The notes: generated by a model from the letters alone, not told the origin. Shown: positions 8,882 to 17,859, counted from the first letter of the stretch. The stretch is 64,000 nucleotides of DNA from Lysinibacillus agricola (GCF_016638705.1 NZ_CP067341.1:127501-191500), one strand, 5' to 3'. Numbers and translations: made by a program.

Positions 8882-9979
8882 ATGCTACTTGGTGTTTTTA
8901 CAACTATCTACATCATAACATTAGCTTTACAAGTGTTTGTTCCGTTTATAGTACGGGAAACGATTATCTTTGGCGTGACTGTACCTGAACAAAATGTAAA
9001 ACATCCAATATTACGTAATATGAAAAAGCATTATGCTCAAATCGTAGGGATTTCTGGTGTAATGTTTTTAATCATTATGATTGTCAGCTACTATGTATTT
9101 GCGCAGTCAGGGTTCATGCAAGGTAATTTACTGCTTGGTTGCTTATTTGCAATGCTTGCAGTCAGTATGACACTATATTGGGTGAATCATCAAAAAGTTT
9201 TAAAACTTAAAAAGCAAGAGCAATGGGGTTTGAATATAAAACAGGTTCGTGCAATTGACTTAACGGCACGTAGTCGTGATGAAATGCTTCCGTGGCCATT
9301 TTATGTAGTCCCTTTCGGTGTTACGGCGTTTTTAATTATCTTTACATTCCTCCATTATGACCAAATACCGAACAATATTGCTGTACACTGGGGTCCTAGC
9401 GGTGAAGCGGATTCTTGGAGAAGAAAAACATATTTTACTGTGATTTCATTGCCGCTTATTATGCTAATGTTCCAATGTATGATGTGGGGGATTGTAGATT
9501 CCATTAAGCGGTCGGCTATCAAATTGGCTGTTAATCGTAAGGAAGAATCATTGGAAGATCAGCTAAAAAGTCGAAAATATATGAGCTGGAACATAATGTT
9601 ATTAAGCTATGCCTTCACTATATTATTTACAGTATTACAGCTAAGCAATATCTATCCTTCGATGACTGCAGGAAATAAGCTATTACCAATATTTATTTTA
9701 TTTTTATTACTCGTTCTTGGCTCAGTACTTGTTTACGCATGGAAAAAACGCAAGCTGAGGGTGAAATATGGAGATCATGTCGCTTCAGAAGTAATGGATG
9801 TTGATGAGGATCGCTATTGGAAGGGCGGATTAATTTATATGAACCGTCAAGATCCTTCTGTTTTTGTCGAGAAACGCTTTGGGGTCGGTTGGACAATGAA
9901 TTTTGCAAATCCACGAGGCTATATCGTAATTGGTTTGCCACTACTAATATTGCTGTTGATTTCTTTCTTTTCGTTATAA
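8882..9979 (+). CDS. DUF1648/DUF5808 integral membrane protein
   Basis: Encodes 365 aa with about eight hydrophobic segments. Residues ~150-185 contain the DUF1648 signature (PNNIAVHWGPSGEADSW), shared with SdpI-type immunity proteins, and the C-terminal ~50 residues (RYWKGGLIYMNRQDPSVFVE, then FGVGWTMNFANPRG) match the DUF5808 pattern. The combination is common downstream of YtrA-type GntR genes. The start codon lies 3 bp after the repressor stop, so both are co-transcribed and probably autoregulated through the palindrome at 8441. A role in protection against membrane-active toxins is a family-based guess. Confidence 0.8.
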   Translation: MLLGVFTTIYIITLALQVFVPFIVRETIIFGVTVPEQNVKHPILRNMKKHYAQIVGISGVMFLIIMIVSYYVFAQSGFMQGNLLLGCLFAMLAVSMTLYWVNHQKVLKLKKQEQWGLNIKQVRAIDLTARSRDEMLPWPFYVVPFGVTAFLIIFTFLHYDQIPNNIAVHWGPSGEADSWRRKTYFTVISLPLIMLMFQCMMWGIVDSIKRSAIKLAVNRKEESLEDQLKSRKYMSWNIMLLSYAFTILFTVLQLSNIYPSMTAGNKLLPIFILFLLLVLGSVLVYAWKKRKLRVKYGDHVASEVMDVDEDRYWKGGLIYMNRQDPSVFVEKRFGVGWTMNFANPRGYIVIGLPLLILLLISFFSL

Positions 9980-10088
9980 CTCCTGCGGATAACGACAAAC
10001 GCAAGGCTTGCAGACCGTCCAGAGAATGGGAGCGGATTTTTTTGTTAAAACAGTGTACTGGAAACAGGTTGGATGGAGGTAGGTTTGA

Positions 10089-10760
10089 ATGAAAATTCTC
10101 GTTGTAGATGATGATGTACATATTTTACAGCTAGTGAATATTTATCTGACACGAGAGGGCTATCAGGTGTTACAGGCGGAAAATGGACAACAGGCCCTTA
10201 AACTACTTGAGGGGAACTTGCCTGATTTGGCTGTTGTGGATGTCATGATGCCGGGAATGGATGGTTTTACATTAACGGAAACATTGAGCAAAGATTACGA
10301 TATCCCTGTACTGCTATTAACGGCAAAGGGCGAGCTTGAGGACAAGGAACGAGGGTTTTTGGCAGGCTCAGATGACTATGTTGTCAAACCATTCGAGCCT
10401 AAAGAATTGCTGTTTCGCATTGCCGCCATATTGCGTAGGCTAGATAAGAAAAATCAAGTAACAATCCAGGTGGGCAGGCTAGTCATCGATCGTCGAAGCT
10501 TTGAAGTTGTCATTGGGGAAGATACACTTGTTCTGCCTTTAAAGGAATTTGAGCTACTGGCATTACTAGCATCGCGTCCGAATCAGGTGTTTACACGTAG
10601 TTTCATTATGGAGCAAGTATGGGGCTATGACTATGATGGAGATGAGCAGACTTTAAATACACATATGAAGCGGATTCGTGAGCGTCTGCATCGTTATGAA
10701 TCAGGTGTTGAGATTACAACGGTGCGTGGTGTTGGCTATAAGCTTGAGGTTATTGCATGA
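10089..10760 (+). CDS. hssR: OmpR/PhoB-family response regulator, HssR-like
   Basis: Encodes 223 aa. Receiver domain (residues 1-115) with acidic pocket DDD at 7-9, phospho-acceptor D51 in VVDVMMPGMDGF, conserved T in LLLTAKG and K in VVKPFEP. Residues ~130-220 are the winged-helix output domain (KEFELLALLASRPNQVFTR, then VWGYDYDGDEQTLNTHMKRI and TTVRGVGYKLE). Sequence order and the adjacent kinase resemble staphylococcal HssR, the haem-responsive regulator. It overlaps the kinase start by 4 bp. The usual target hrtAB is not adjacent; the neighbouring downstream gene is a small haem-oxidase-like membrane protein. Confidence 0.85.
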   Translation: MKILVVDDDVHILQLVNIYLTREGYQVLQAENGQQALKLLEGNLPDLAVVDVMMPGMDGFTLTETLSKDYDIPVLLLTAKGELEDKERGFLAGSDDYVVKPFEPKELLFRIAAILRRLDKKNQVTIQVGRLVIDRRSFEVVIGEDTLVLPLKEFELLALLASRPNQVFTRSFIMEQVWGYDYDGDEQTLNTHMKRIRERLHRYESGVEITTVRGVGYKLEVIA

Positions 10761-12130
10761 TGAAAACGTTATATAGTAAATTTGTTGTCACGACGATGCT
10801 TGTTATGATCGGCAGCTTGTGTATCGGCTTTTTAGCGACAAATACTTATTATCATCAAGTTGTGAAGGAAAAAAACGATGCTAAAAATGTGAAAATTGCG
10901 CAGGATATGGCAAAATACATTGAGTCTTCAAAGCCTGACGATTTAGATAATTATTTAACGACTCTTGGTGAAATAGGTTATCAAATTTATGCAACAACTG
11001 GTAGCGAAGGAGATTTCTTCGGCGGTGAGTATCGTGATAAAACACTACCGTCCAATACAGTCAAGCATGTTTTAAACGGGGAAATTTATCATGGTATGCG
11101 TGATTTTCCAAAAGAGACATTTGTAACAGGCTTTTTTGCGAATGAGTTAATTAATACGATAGGTGTGCCATTCACTTATGAAAATAAGCAGTATGCACTG
11201 TTCATTAGACCTGATATTCGCTTGTTGTTTTCTGAGGTGCATACGATACTTGGCGGACTAATTCTTGTGATGACAGTACTTAGTCTATTGGCGATGCTAC
11301 TTTTTGCTAAGGCACTAATTCGTCCTATTACACAGCTAACAGAGGCAACGCATCAGCTTGCACATGAAAAATTCGATACGCTACTGGATATAAACCGAGC
11401 AGATGAGATTGGACAATTAGCGGTTAGCTTTAATGTCATGACAGAAAAATTACAGGAAAATGATCGAATGCGTAAAGAGTTTATCAGTAATGTATCCCAT
11501 GATTTTCAGTCGCCATTGTTGAATATTCAAGGCTATGTAGATTTACTAAAGAATCCCTTGCTGGCCGACAAGGAAAGGCAGGAATATACAACGATTATTG
11601 AGCTAGAAACGAAGCGTATGTCGACATTAACTAAGCAATTACTTTTACTAACGTCACTCGACCAATCTACAAGGTTATTAAAGCGTGAACCTTATCGTCT
11701 AGATGAGCAATTAAAGGAAACAGTGAGAAAATATCGCTGGCAGCTTGAAGAGGCAAATGTACAATTATCATACCAGATTGAACCAGTAACATATGATGGT
11801 GATGCGGGGCTATTGCAAAATGTTTGGGATAATTTATTGACGAATGCCATTAAATATAATGTCGAAGGTGGAGAAATTCATGTTCACTTGCAAGAATCTC
11901 CAACTTCAGTTGAAGTACTCGTCAAGGATAGTGGTATAGGAATGACTACTAATCAATTACAAAAGGCATATGATCGCTTTTATCGCGTGGATGCCTCTAG
12001 AACAAAGCAAGGTACGGGGCTTGGACTGGCCATCGTAAAGCAAATTGCTGAGCTACATGGAGGAACGGTTCAAATGGAAAGTGTTATTGATTCGGGTACG
12101 AACGTTCGTATCAACTTACCCAAGTTGTAA
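10757..12130 (+). CDS. hssS: sensor histidine kinase, HssS-like
   Basis: Encodes 457 aa. TM1 at ~10-30, an extracellular domain of ~130 residues, TM2 at ~165-185, HAMP, then HisKA and HATPase. The sensor region shares recognisable landmarks with HssS: TNTYYH, a VLNGEIYHGMRDFPKETF stretch, VTGFFANELINTIG and RPDIRLLFSE. The phospho-acceptor histidine is in FISNVSHDFQSPLLNIQGY, unusual in having FQS where LKT is typical. N box NLLTNAIKY, G1 DSGIGM and G2 GTGLGLAIV are present. ATGA overlap with the regulator gives translational coupling. Haem as signal is inferred from homology by eye. Confidence 0.82.
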   Translation: MMKTLYSKFVVTTMLVMIGSLCIGFLATNTYYHQVVKEKNDAKNVKIAQDMAKYIESSKPDDLDNYLTTLGEIGYQIYATTGSEGDFFGGEYRDKTLPSNTVKHVLNGEIYHGMRDFPKETFVTGFFANELINTIGVPFTYENKQYALFIRPDIRLLFSEVHTILGGLILVMTVLSLLAMLLFAKALIRPITQLTEATHQLAHEKFDTLLDINRADEIGQLAVSFNVMTEKLQENDRMRKEFISNVSHDFQSPLLNIQGYVDLLKNPLLADKERQEYTTIIELETKRMSTLTKQLLLLTSLDQSTRLLKREPYRLDEQLKETVRKYRWQLEEANVQLSYQIEPVTYDGDAGLLQNVWDNLLTNAIKYNVEGGEIHVHLQESPTSVEVLVKDSGIGMTTNQLQKAYDRFYRVDASRTKQGTGLGLAIVKQIAELHGGTVQMESVIDSGTNVRINLPKL

Positions 12131-12206
12131 TGAGGAGTTCATGTAAAGTTCATGTTCACACGATAGACTGCTGAATAAGTTGAAAAAGCTTAGGAGGAGT
12201 AATCGT

Positions 12207-12611
12207 ATGGAACAAAAATGGAGTTTACGCCTTATTCGTCTTGCTGCGATTTTTGCTTTATTTGGTACGTATCTAGGTTCACATATGTCTGGTTCAGGTA
12301 GTTATGAATATAGACCGATACATGCACATGTTTTATTAGTGGGCTGGTTAAGTATGTTTGCATGGGGTATCTTCTATCGTGCCTTCAAAGTGAAATCACA
12401 AAAATTGGTGACAGCACATGGTTGGACAGCTATTCTCGGTGTTTTTGGCTTAACAATAGGCATGTGGTTCTACAATTTAAATCCATTTAATTTTGGCAGA
12501 ACATTTACAATGGTCTTTTTTATCGTAGGTGGAACAACACTATTAATTAGCTTTGCTTTATTCATCGTTGTAACATTTATGGTAAATCAAAAAGAAGAAA
12601 TGAAAAACTAG
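12207..12611 (+). CDS. small four-TM membrane protein resembling haem-copper oxidase subunit I
   Basis: Encodes 134 aa with four hydrophobic helices. Helix 2 carries IHAHVLLVGWLSMFAWGIFY and helix 3 AHGWTAILGVFGLTIGMWFY; the histidine-bearing helices recall a fragment of cytochrome oxidase subunit I or NnrS-type proteins, as which such small proteins are often labelled. Start at 12207 set by TAGGAGGAG. It follows the HssRS-like system by 76 bp and ends in a hairpin, so it may be in the same unit or be its target. Haem binding is a guess. Confidence 0.65.
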   Translation: MEQKWSLRLIRLAAIFALFGTYLGSHMSGSGSYEYRPIHAHVLLVGWLSMFAWGIFYRAFKVKSQKLVTAHGWTAILGVFGLTIGMWFYNLNPFNFGRTFTMVFFIVGGTTLLISFALFIVVTFMVNQKEEMKN

Positions 12612-12614
12612 AAA

Positions 12615-12657
12615 AAATACCGTGTCACTGTCTTTAATAAGAGGTGGCACGGTATTT
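12615..12657. terminator. hairpin after the small membrane protein gene
   Basis: AAATACCGTGTCAC / GTGGCACGGTATTT, a 14-bp stem with one G-U pair, directly after the stop codon. The T-run is short. Confidence 0.7.
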
Positions 12658-12702
12658 CATGTTACTGAAAAACTAAAATGTCCTATTAAATAAAGTATGG
12701 CT

Positions 12703-12850
12703 TGGCAAAACGAGGGGGTGACTTCCGTTGTGACTGAGCACTTTGTTGCTGTCGCTACGCTTTCGCACAGAAAACATCCGCTTCGCTCGACGCTCACCCA
12801 CAGGAAGTGAGTAGCCTAGAAGAAATCAACCTCACGCTATGGGGATGAGT
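12703..12850 (-). repeat. dispersed hairpin repeat, copy A (degenerate)
   Basis: Carries the family parts: a GACTTCCGTTGTGACTGAGC end, a GCTACGCTTTCGCACAG core and an AGAAATCAACCTCACGC end. The left outer flank is the CTCGTTTTGCC type (read leftward); the right flank is the CACGCTATGGGGATGAG type. Lies between two converging genes. Confidence 0.75.
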
Positions 12851-12853
12851 CCT

Positions 12854-14803
12854 TTATTTTATATTTTCAAGTGACTTCTTAAGCCATTTTGTTGCCTCAT
12901 TATAATCCTGTGCAACGCCTTGTCCTTTTTTGTAGAGCATACCAAGCTGGAATTGTGCTTTTTGATGCCCTTGATTGGCGGCCAGTCGATACAGTTGGGC
13001 AGCTTTCACAAAGTCCTTTGGTACCCCTTGTCCGTGACTGTGCATTTGAGCTAATTGGTATTGTGCTTTGGCATGGCCCTTAGCGGCAGCCTGCTCAATC
13101 CATTTTGCGGCTTCTGTATAATCCTGTTTGACACCTTTTCCCTTATCAAATAAATTACCAAGCTGATATTGAGCGCCTGAATGTCCTTGGATGGCTGCTA
13201 GTCGATAGCAGCGTCGTGCTTCTTCTAAGTCCTGCTCGAACCCCAATCCTTGCTCATATAATAATCCTAATTGATACTCAGCCTGAATATGGGACTGATC
13301 AGTTGCGGCTCTCCACCATTTTGCTGCTTCAACATAATTTAACGTGACCCCACTTCCAGCTGCATATAATAATCCGATCTCGTACTGAGCATCAGCATAG
13401 CCCTTTTCAGCAGCAGCTTTGAAGTATGGGAAAGCTTTCTCTGGTTGCTGAAGCTGATATACATAAAGACGTCCAAGCTCAAAGCCTGCACTTATATGTC
13501 CAGTGTTAGCGGCAAGCTGTAACCATTTTTCAGCTAGAGCTATATCATTTTCTTTGACGTAGAGCACACCGAGACAGTATTGAGCATTTAAGTGTCCTTT
13601 ATGTGCAGCGAGCTTAAACCATTTTATAGCCTCTATGCGATCCTGAGGTATACCTTGACCAGTGTTATATAGCATCGCCAATTGAAATTCAGCATTTGTA
13701 TGGTCTTGAAGTGCAGCTAAGTGAAGCCATTTCGCAGCTTCTTCAAAATTTTGCGAGATACCACGGCCTTTAAGATACATATAGCCAAGATTATACTGAG
13801 CACTTGCATCACCAGCTAATGCTGCCATTTCAAAATAAGCTATAGCCTCCTCATAGCTTTGCTCAACACCAGTCCCATTGTGATAAAGGAAGCCAAGGTT
13901 ATTTTGGGCACTTGTATTCCCCTGATTGGCCGCTAACATGTACCATTTTGCTGCCTCGGCAAAGTTTAGTGGCATACCAAGTCCTTGATTGTATAAAACA
14001 CCCAGGTTGTACTGAGCATCTGCGTTCTCTAAATCTGCAGCAGCTTTATAATATTGAGCGGCCTCTTCATAATTTTGTACAACACCATGACCCAAATGAT
14101 AGAGTACGCCTAAGCTATAAAGTGCGTTTGCATCATTTTGCGCAGCGGCGCGTTCATACCACATTTTTGCAAGTGCATAATCTTTCTTGACACCACGGCC
14201 TTGATTATAAAGAGCACCTAAATTATATTGAGCACTTGCATTCCCTTGTTTTGCGGCAAGCTCAAACCAGTTTGCAGCACTTTTATAGGCCTCGGTTGAT
14301 TGGTCATCTTGAAGTAGCGTATTTAAATCAAAAGCTGAAGTTATATCTTCAAAGTTGGAGCCTATGCGAATCAATTTTGCCTTCAAGCTACGGTCATAGC
14401 GTTCGATAAACCATTCTACAATATCACTTATATAATCAAGAACAATTTTTGCCGCCTTTGCCTCCGCGACTTCACTACTATTAATAGAAGTCATTTTGCT
14501 TACAAGATTCATTAATAAATAAATGCGACGTGGATGAATTTTTGCAACAAAGCTACGATTCTTGAGTAACGTTAGCTTATTTTTTAGTTTCGGTTCAGTA
14601 TGCATTTCCAGCTTATAAAGCTCATATAAAATTTCCTCCAGTACAAGGAGGGATTTTTGTAGAGATATAGCAGGCTTTGCAATGGCGAGCGTGCTAGCAT
14701 CGTGTAAATTTTTAGCCAATTTAATGAAGGATAAAGCTTTTAATTTCTTACATTGATCTTGGAGAATTTCATATTGTATGACGATAGCACTCACCTCTTT
14801 CAT
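12854..14803 (-). CDS. Sel1-like (TPR) repeat protein
   Basis: Encodes 649 aa. After a helical N-terminal ~155 residues with no recognised domain, thirteen ~36-residue Sel1 repeats run to the C-terminus, each built on AQYNLGxLYxxGxGVxxDYxxAAxWYxxAA. Sel1 solenoids scaffold protein-protein contacts. There is no signal peptide or membrane helix, so it should be cytoplasmic. The start is uncertain: no good ribosome site precedes the ATG at 14803, while AAAGAGGTGAG lies just inside, and GTG at 14794 is an alternative. Repeat copy B ends 8 bp upstream and must supply or border its promoter. Single gene. Confidence 0.88.
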   Translation of the reverse strand: MKEVSAIVIQYEILQDQCKKLKALSFIKLAKNLHDASTLAIAKPAISLQKSLLVLEEILYELYKLEMHTEPKLKNKLTLLKNRSFVAKIHPRRIYLLMNLVSKMTSINSSEVAEAKAAKIVLDYISDIVEWFIERYDRSLKAKLIRIGSNFEDITSAFDLNTLLQDDQSTEAYKSAANWFELAAKQGNASAQYNLGALYNQGRGVKKDYALAKMWYERAAAQNDANALYSLGVLYHLGHGVVQNYEEAAQYYKAAADLENADAQYNLGVLYNQGLGMPLNFAEAAKWYMLAANQGNTSAQNNLGFLYHNGTGVEQSYEEAIAYFEMAALAGDASAQYNLGYMYLKGRGISQNFEEAAKWLHLAALQDHTNAEFQLAMLYNTGQGIPQDRIEAIKWFKLAAHKGHLNAQYCLGVLYVKENDIALAEKWLQLAANTGHISAGFELGRLYVYQLQQPEKAFPYFKAAAEKGYADAQYEIGLLYAAGSGVTLNYVEAAKWWRAATDQSHIQAEYQLGLLYEQGLGFEQDLEEARRCYRLAAIQGHSGAQYQLGNLFDKGKGVKQDYTEAAKWIEQAAAKGHAKAQYQLAQMHSHGQGVPKDFVKAAQLYRLAANQGHQKAQFQLGMLYKKGQGVAQDYNEATKWLKKSLENIK

Positions 14804-14810
14804 AAAAATG

Positions 14811-14975
14811 GCTCATCACCATAACGTGGGGTTGATTTCCGTTCCGGCTGAGCGCTTTGTTGTTGCTGTCGCTTCGCTTTCGCACAGATAAAACATTGCC
14901 GCTGACGTTTCGCTCCAGGGTCTCATCTGTGACGCTAATCCCCCAAGGAGTCGCCCAGTCGGAACGAAAATCAAC
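14811..14975 (-). repeat. dispersed hairpin repeat, copy B
   Basis: Reads on the minus strand as AATCAACC...CACGTTATGGTGATGAG at the end nearest the Sel1 gene. It has terminal inverted repeats (TTGATTTCCGTTCCGGCTGAG at 14832 and CAGTCGGAACGAAAATCAA at its right end) around a GCTTCGCTTTCGCACAG core. Short open frames inside are artefacts. Confidence 0.85.
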
Positions 14976-15140
14976 TTATTTACATGGTATACGTCTTGAC
15001 CAATACCATTCCTAACTTTTGGTGATGAGTCATAAAAACCCTCTTTTTTCATATATCGGGAAAATATCGATATTGTTGAATTGTCCTCGATACATGATAC
15101 TATTTGTTATAAGGAGAATCGTTGAGATTCGAAGTAGCTA

Positions 15141-15190
15141 CTTTAACTTCTTTCAGCAGGTGTCCAAACACCTGCTGAAAGAAGTTAAAG
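15141..15190. repeat. perfect 23-bp inverted repeat
   Basis: Positions 15141-15163 are exactly complementary to 15168-15190 around a CCAA loop; the core arms read CTTTCAGCAGGTGT / ACACCTGCTGAAAG. It is followed by CCTACGGCGGATG. No T-run follows, so it is not a normal terminator. It lies 60 bp before the glycosyltransferase ribosome site. A shorter relative is at 5187-5210. Confidence 0.85.
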
Positions 15191-15252
15191 CCTACGGCGG
15201 ATGTCAAGTACATCTGCCAAAGTTTCATTTGATAGTTATCCGGGGGATAGAA

Positions 15253-15963
15253 ATGATGAAAAATATTGCAGCAATTATACCAGCCTATAATCCACAACAT
15301 TCACTTATAACCTATGTCCATCAATTATTAGCCATCACCATTAGCCAAGTTATTATTGTCAATGATGGCAGCGATCAAAAATATGCAGGTGTTTTTGAGG
15401 AGTTGAAAAAGATTGACTGCTGTCGAGTGCTAGAGCATGACCACAATATTGGTAAGGGAGGCGCACTCAAAACAGCCTTTGCCTATGTAAGAGCGCAAAG
15501 GGGCATGTTTCAAGGTGTTATTACAGTAGGTGCTCATAACCAGCATACTTTACAAGATGTAAAGCTAGTTTTAACGATGACAAAGGTATTTTCTGAAGGA
15601 ATTGTGTTAGGAGTGCGTAACTTCCATTCTTCGGACAGCACGTTTTTATCATATTGGGGTAATCGTGCTACAAGTTTGTTTTTTGAGGCCCTTTATCATA
15701 GAAGACTAATGGATACACAAACAGGTTTACGGTTTATTTCTATAAATGAGCTGCCATGGCTAATAAAAGTAAAAGGCGAACGATATGACTACGACACAAA
15801 TATGTTAGTTGCTGCACTTAAAAGAAAGTGTCCAATTTTTGAGGTAGAGATAGGTCAGCTACGACTAAAGAAAAATACAGTGATACAATATGATGAAATA
15901 ACAAATGCAGGGTCAATTATTGCTAAAATGCTTAAGAATTATCTAAAACCAAGGAAAACATAG
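15253..15963 (+). CDS. family 2 glycosyltransferase (DPM1/GtrB-like) with degenerate metal motif
   Basis: Encodes 236 aa. GT-A fold features: AAIIPAYNPQHSL, IIVNDGSDQ, LEHDHNIGKGGALKTAFAYV, then MDTQTGLRF and a RYDYDTNMLVAAL block typical of polyprenyl-phosphate mannose/glucose transferases. There are no C-terminal membrane helices. The position normally occupied by DADGQH reads GAHNQH (residues 93-98): both metal-binding aspartates are gone, so normal sugar-nucleotide transfer is doubtful. Start at 15253 is set by GGGGGATAG; a frame extended to 15019 runs through the palindrome. It may be a decaying or repurposed paralogue. Confidence 0.82.
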   Translation: MMKNIAAIIPAYNPQHSLITYVHQLLAITISQVIIVNDGSDQKYAGVFEELKKIDCCRVLEHDHNIGKGGALKTAFAYVRAQRGMFQGVITVGAHNQHTLQDVKLVLTMTKVFSEGIVLGVRNFHSSDSTFLSYWGNRATSLFFEALYHRRLMDTQTGLRFISINELPWLIKVKGERYDYDTNMLVAALKRKCPIFEVEIGQLRLKKNTVIQYDEITNAGSIIAKMLKNYLKPRKT

Positions 15964-16020
15964 CTACAGGCGTGGGAGTCTCAATCAAGAACGTAGCGAG
16001 TATGGAAAGAAGGAGTAATG

Positions 16021-16284
16021 ATGATGGAATATTCAGATCAAGTGAAAAATCGTGTAAAACGGATGGAAGGTCAGCTACGTGGAATTTTGAAAATGATGGA
16101 GGAAGAGAAGGATTGCAAGGCAGTCATTACTCAATTATCGGCAGTACGTTCAGCAGTAGATCGTACAGTTGGTGTAATTGTCAGTACGAATCTTTTAGAA
16201 TGTGTACAGAATGCTGAAGGTGACGGCGAGAAAATGAATGAAGTTATTCAAGAGGCAGTCAATTTAGTAGTAAAAAGTCGTTAA
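16021..16284 (+). CDS. cstR: CsoR-family repressor, CstR (persulfide sensor) type
   Basis: Encodes 87 aa, an all-helical DUF156 protein. It has the first family cysteine (EEKDCKAVITQLSA) and the second (NLLECVQ), but the intervening copper-ligand histidine of CsoR is asparagine. That C-N-C pattern and the tail INEAVNLLVKS-like (QEAVNLVVKSR) match CstR, which senses reactive sulfur species by disulfide/persulfide bridging. Three ATG codons occur at 16018-16026; 16021 or 16024 suits the AGGAG at 16011. No rhodanese, sulfide dioxygenase or sulfite exporter gene is adjacent, so its targets lie elsewhere. Confidence 0.85.
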   Translation: MMEYSDQVKNRVKRMEGQLRGILKMMEEEKDCKAVITQLSAVRSAVDRTVGVIVSTNLLECVQNAEGDGEKMNEVIQEAVNLVVKSR

Positions 16285-16330
16285 AATAAAGAGAAGCCTG
16301 TCCAATAGAAAAAGGCAATTGATATATTGA

Positions 16331-16367
16331 AAACTCACTATAATAAAGGTGAGTTTTTATTTTTTTG
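16331..16367 (+). terminator. terminator after the CstR gene
   Basis: AAACTCAC / GTGAGTTT stem with a 10-nt loop and a long T-run. Confidence 0.85.
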
Positions 16368-16540
16368 CAAAAAAATGGTTTATTTCGATACTTATATTTT
16401 ATTTTTAGTAGTTTATACCTATCAATTGAATTTAATTTGATAGTTAAAAGTCTCGGTTAGTGAACTTGTACGATAGATTTATAGTTACATTCTCTGTTAT
16501 TCTAATTATAAGAATATAATAAACGGGAAGGTGATTTATA

Positions 16541-17695
16541 ATGAAAAAATGGTTGATAAGCGGAGCGGCATTACTGATGTTAAGTCCAACAGCAGCTTAT
16601 GCTAAAAATGCAGATGCTCGTCCAGTACACACTTCCCCAGTGATTGCTTATAATGTAGTAGCGAATACCAAAGTAACAACTTGGGATCAATTCACAACAG
16701 AAATCGTAAAACAATTAAATAATTTCGCACCGGAAATTAAAATTACATATAGTGGACCAATGACTGATTTCAATAAAAAAATTATGGAAGCTTTTGAAAA
16801 AGCACAGGAGCAAGCAGTCTATGCGAGCGGTCATTTGGAAAGTACTACTATTTCTGCAGATTCAACAGGCAATGTGACATTTAAAGTGAAATATATTACA
16901 AACCAAAAACAGGAAGCTGCCGTACAAAAAAAGGTTGATCAAGTATTAAAAACGATTATTAAGCCTTCTATGACAGAATTCGAAAAAGTAAAAGCGATTA
17001 ATGATTATATTGTGTCAAATACTGCATATGGTACTAAAACAAAGGCTAGTCCCCATAGTGCATATGCATTGTTAATGGAAGGACAAGCTGTATGTCAAGG
17101 CTACGCGTTAACGTCCTATAAAATGTTGGAGCAAGCAGGGTTCGACACAAAGTATGTTGTAGGCTATGTTAATGGTAACGAGGCACATGCATGGAATTTA
17201 GTGAAGGTAGATGGTAAATGGTATCATCTAGATACAACATGGAATGATCCGTTACCAAATCGCATTGGCGCCTCTTCGTACGATTATTTTTTAGTAACGG
17301 ATGCGCAGCTTAAGAAAGACCATAAGTGGATAGCTTCAGATTATCCTGCTGCAACAAGTACAACATACAGCTATATGCAAAATGTTCACTTTGCCTATCA
17401 AGTTAATAACACACTATACTTCAGTAATACTGCGGATAACAATAAATTGTATAAGCTTGATTTAGCAAGCGGTAAGAAAACTAAAGTTATTGATAAACGT
17501 GCCTTGTATATTACAGGAGCGGATAACTATTTGTATTTCAGTGATTACAGTAACAGTGGTTACTTAACAAAATTAAATCTTAAAACATTAAAAGCTGAGG
17601 TGCTCGCGAAGCAAGTGGTTTCTGATTTAAGAATAAGTGATAATTATTTAATTTATAAAGTTAATGCAAAAGATCAAACGCTTAAAATTAAATAA
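16541..17695 (+). CDS. secreted transglutaminase-like protein
   Basis: Encodes 384 aa. Signal peptide MKKWLISGAALLMLSPTAAYA with an AYA cleavage site. A transglutaminase-like domain spans about residues 140-250 with a full Cys-His-Asp set: C185 in AVCQGYA, H216 in EAHAWNLV, D231 in HLDTTWNDP. The C-terminal ~120 residues repeat YLYFSDYS-type strands like a DUF5050 beta-propeller fragment. Such proteins act as extracellular peptidases or peptide-crosslinking enzymes; which is unknown. Followed by a terminator and then a paralogue about 55% alike by eye. AACGGGAAGGTG gives the ribosome site. Confidence 0.88.
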   Translation: MKKWLISGAALLMLSPTAAYAKNADARPVHTSPVIAYNVVANTKVTTWDQFTTEIVKQLNNFAPEIKITYSGPMTDFNKKIMEAFEKAQEQAVYASGHLESTTISADSTGNVTFKVKYITNQKQEAAVQKKVDQVLKTIIKPSMTEFEKVKAINDYIVSNTAYGTKTKASPHSAYALLMEGQAVCQGYALTSYKMLEQAGFDTKYVVGYVNGNEAHAWNLVKVDGKWYHLDTTWNDPLPNRIGASSYDYFLVTDAQLKKDHKWIASDYPAATSTTYSYMQNVHFAYQVNNTLYFSNTADNNKLYKLDLASGKKTKVIDKRALYITGADNYLYFSDYSNSGYLTKLNLKTLKAEVLAKQVVSDLRISDNYLIYKVNAKDQTLKIK

Positions 17696-17816
17696 GCTTC
17701 AAGGTACGCTATTATTTATTGCGTAAGTAGGGGAAATGGGTGACAAGGTCGTTCGCTTGCGAGATCCAATCACCATACACCTCAAATTACAAATATCTTT
17801 ATCTATTGATAAAATG

Positions 17817-17859
17817 AAAGCACAAAAGGACTTCCGAGTGAGTTCTTTGTGCTTTTTTT
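17817..17859 (+). terminator. terminator between the transglutaminase paralogues
   Basis: AAAGCACAAAAGGACT / AGTTCTTTGTGCTTT hairpin with T-run. It rules out a start of the next gene before about 17860. TATAAT at 17863-17868 may be the next gene's -10 box. Confidence 0.8.

Noticed and set aside
14816..15052. Open frames within the hairpin repeats (also near 24941-25457, 52896-53120 and 55168-55405)
   Set aside because: They translate repeat DNA in arbitrary frames, differ between copies and have no ribosome sites.
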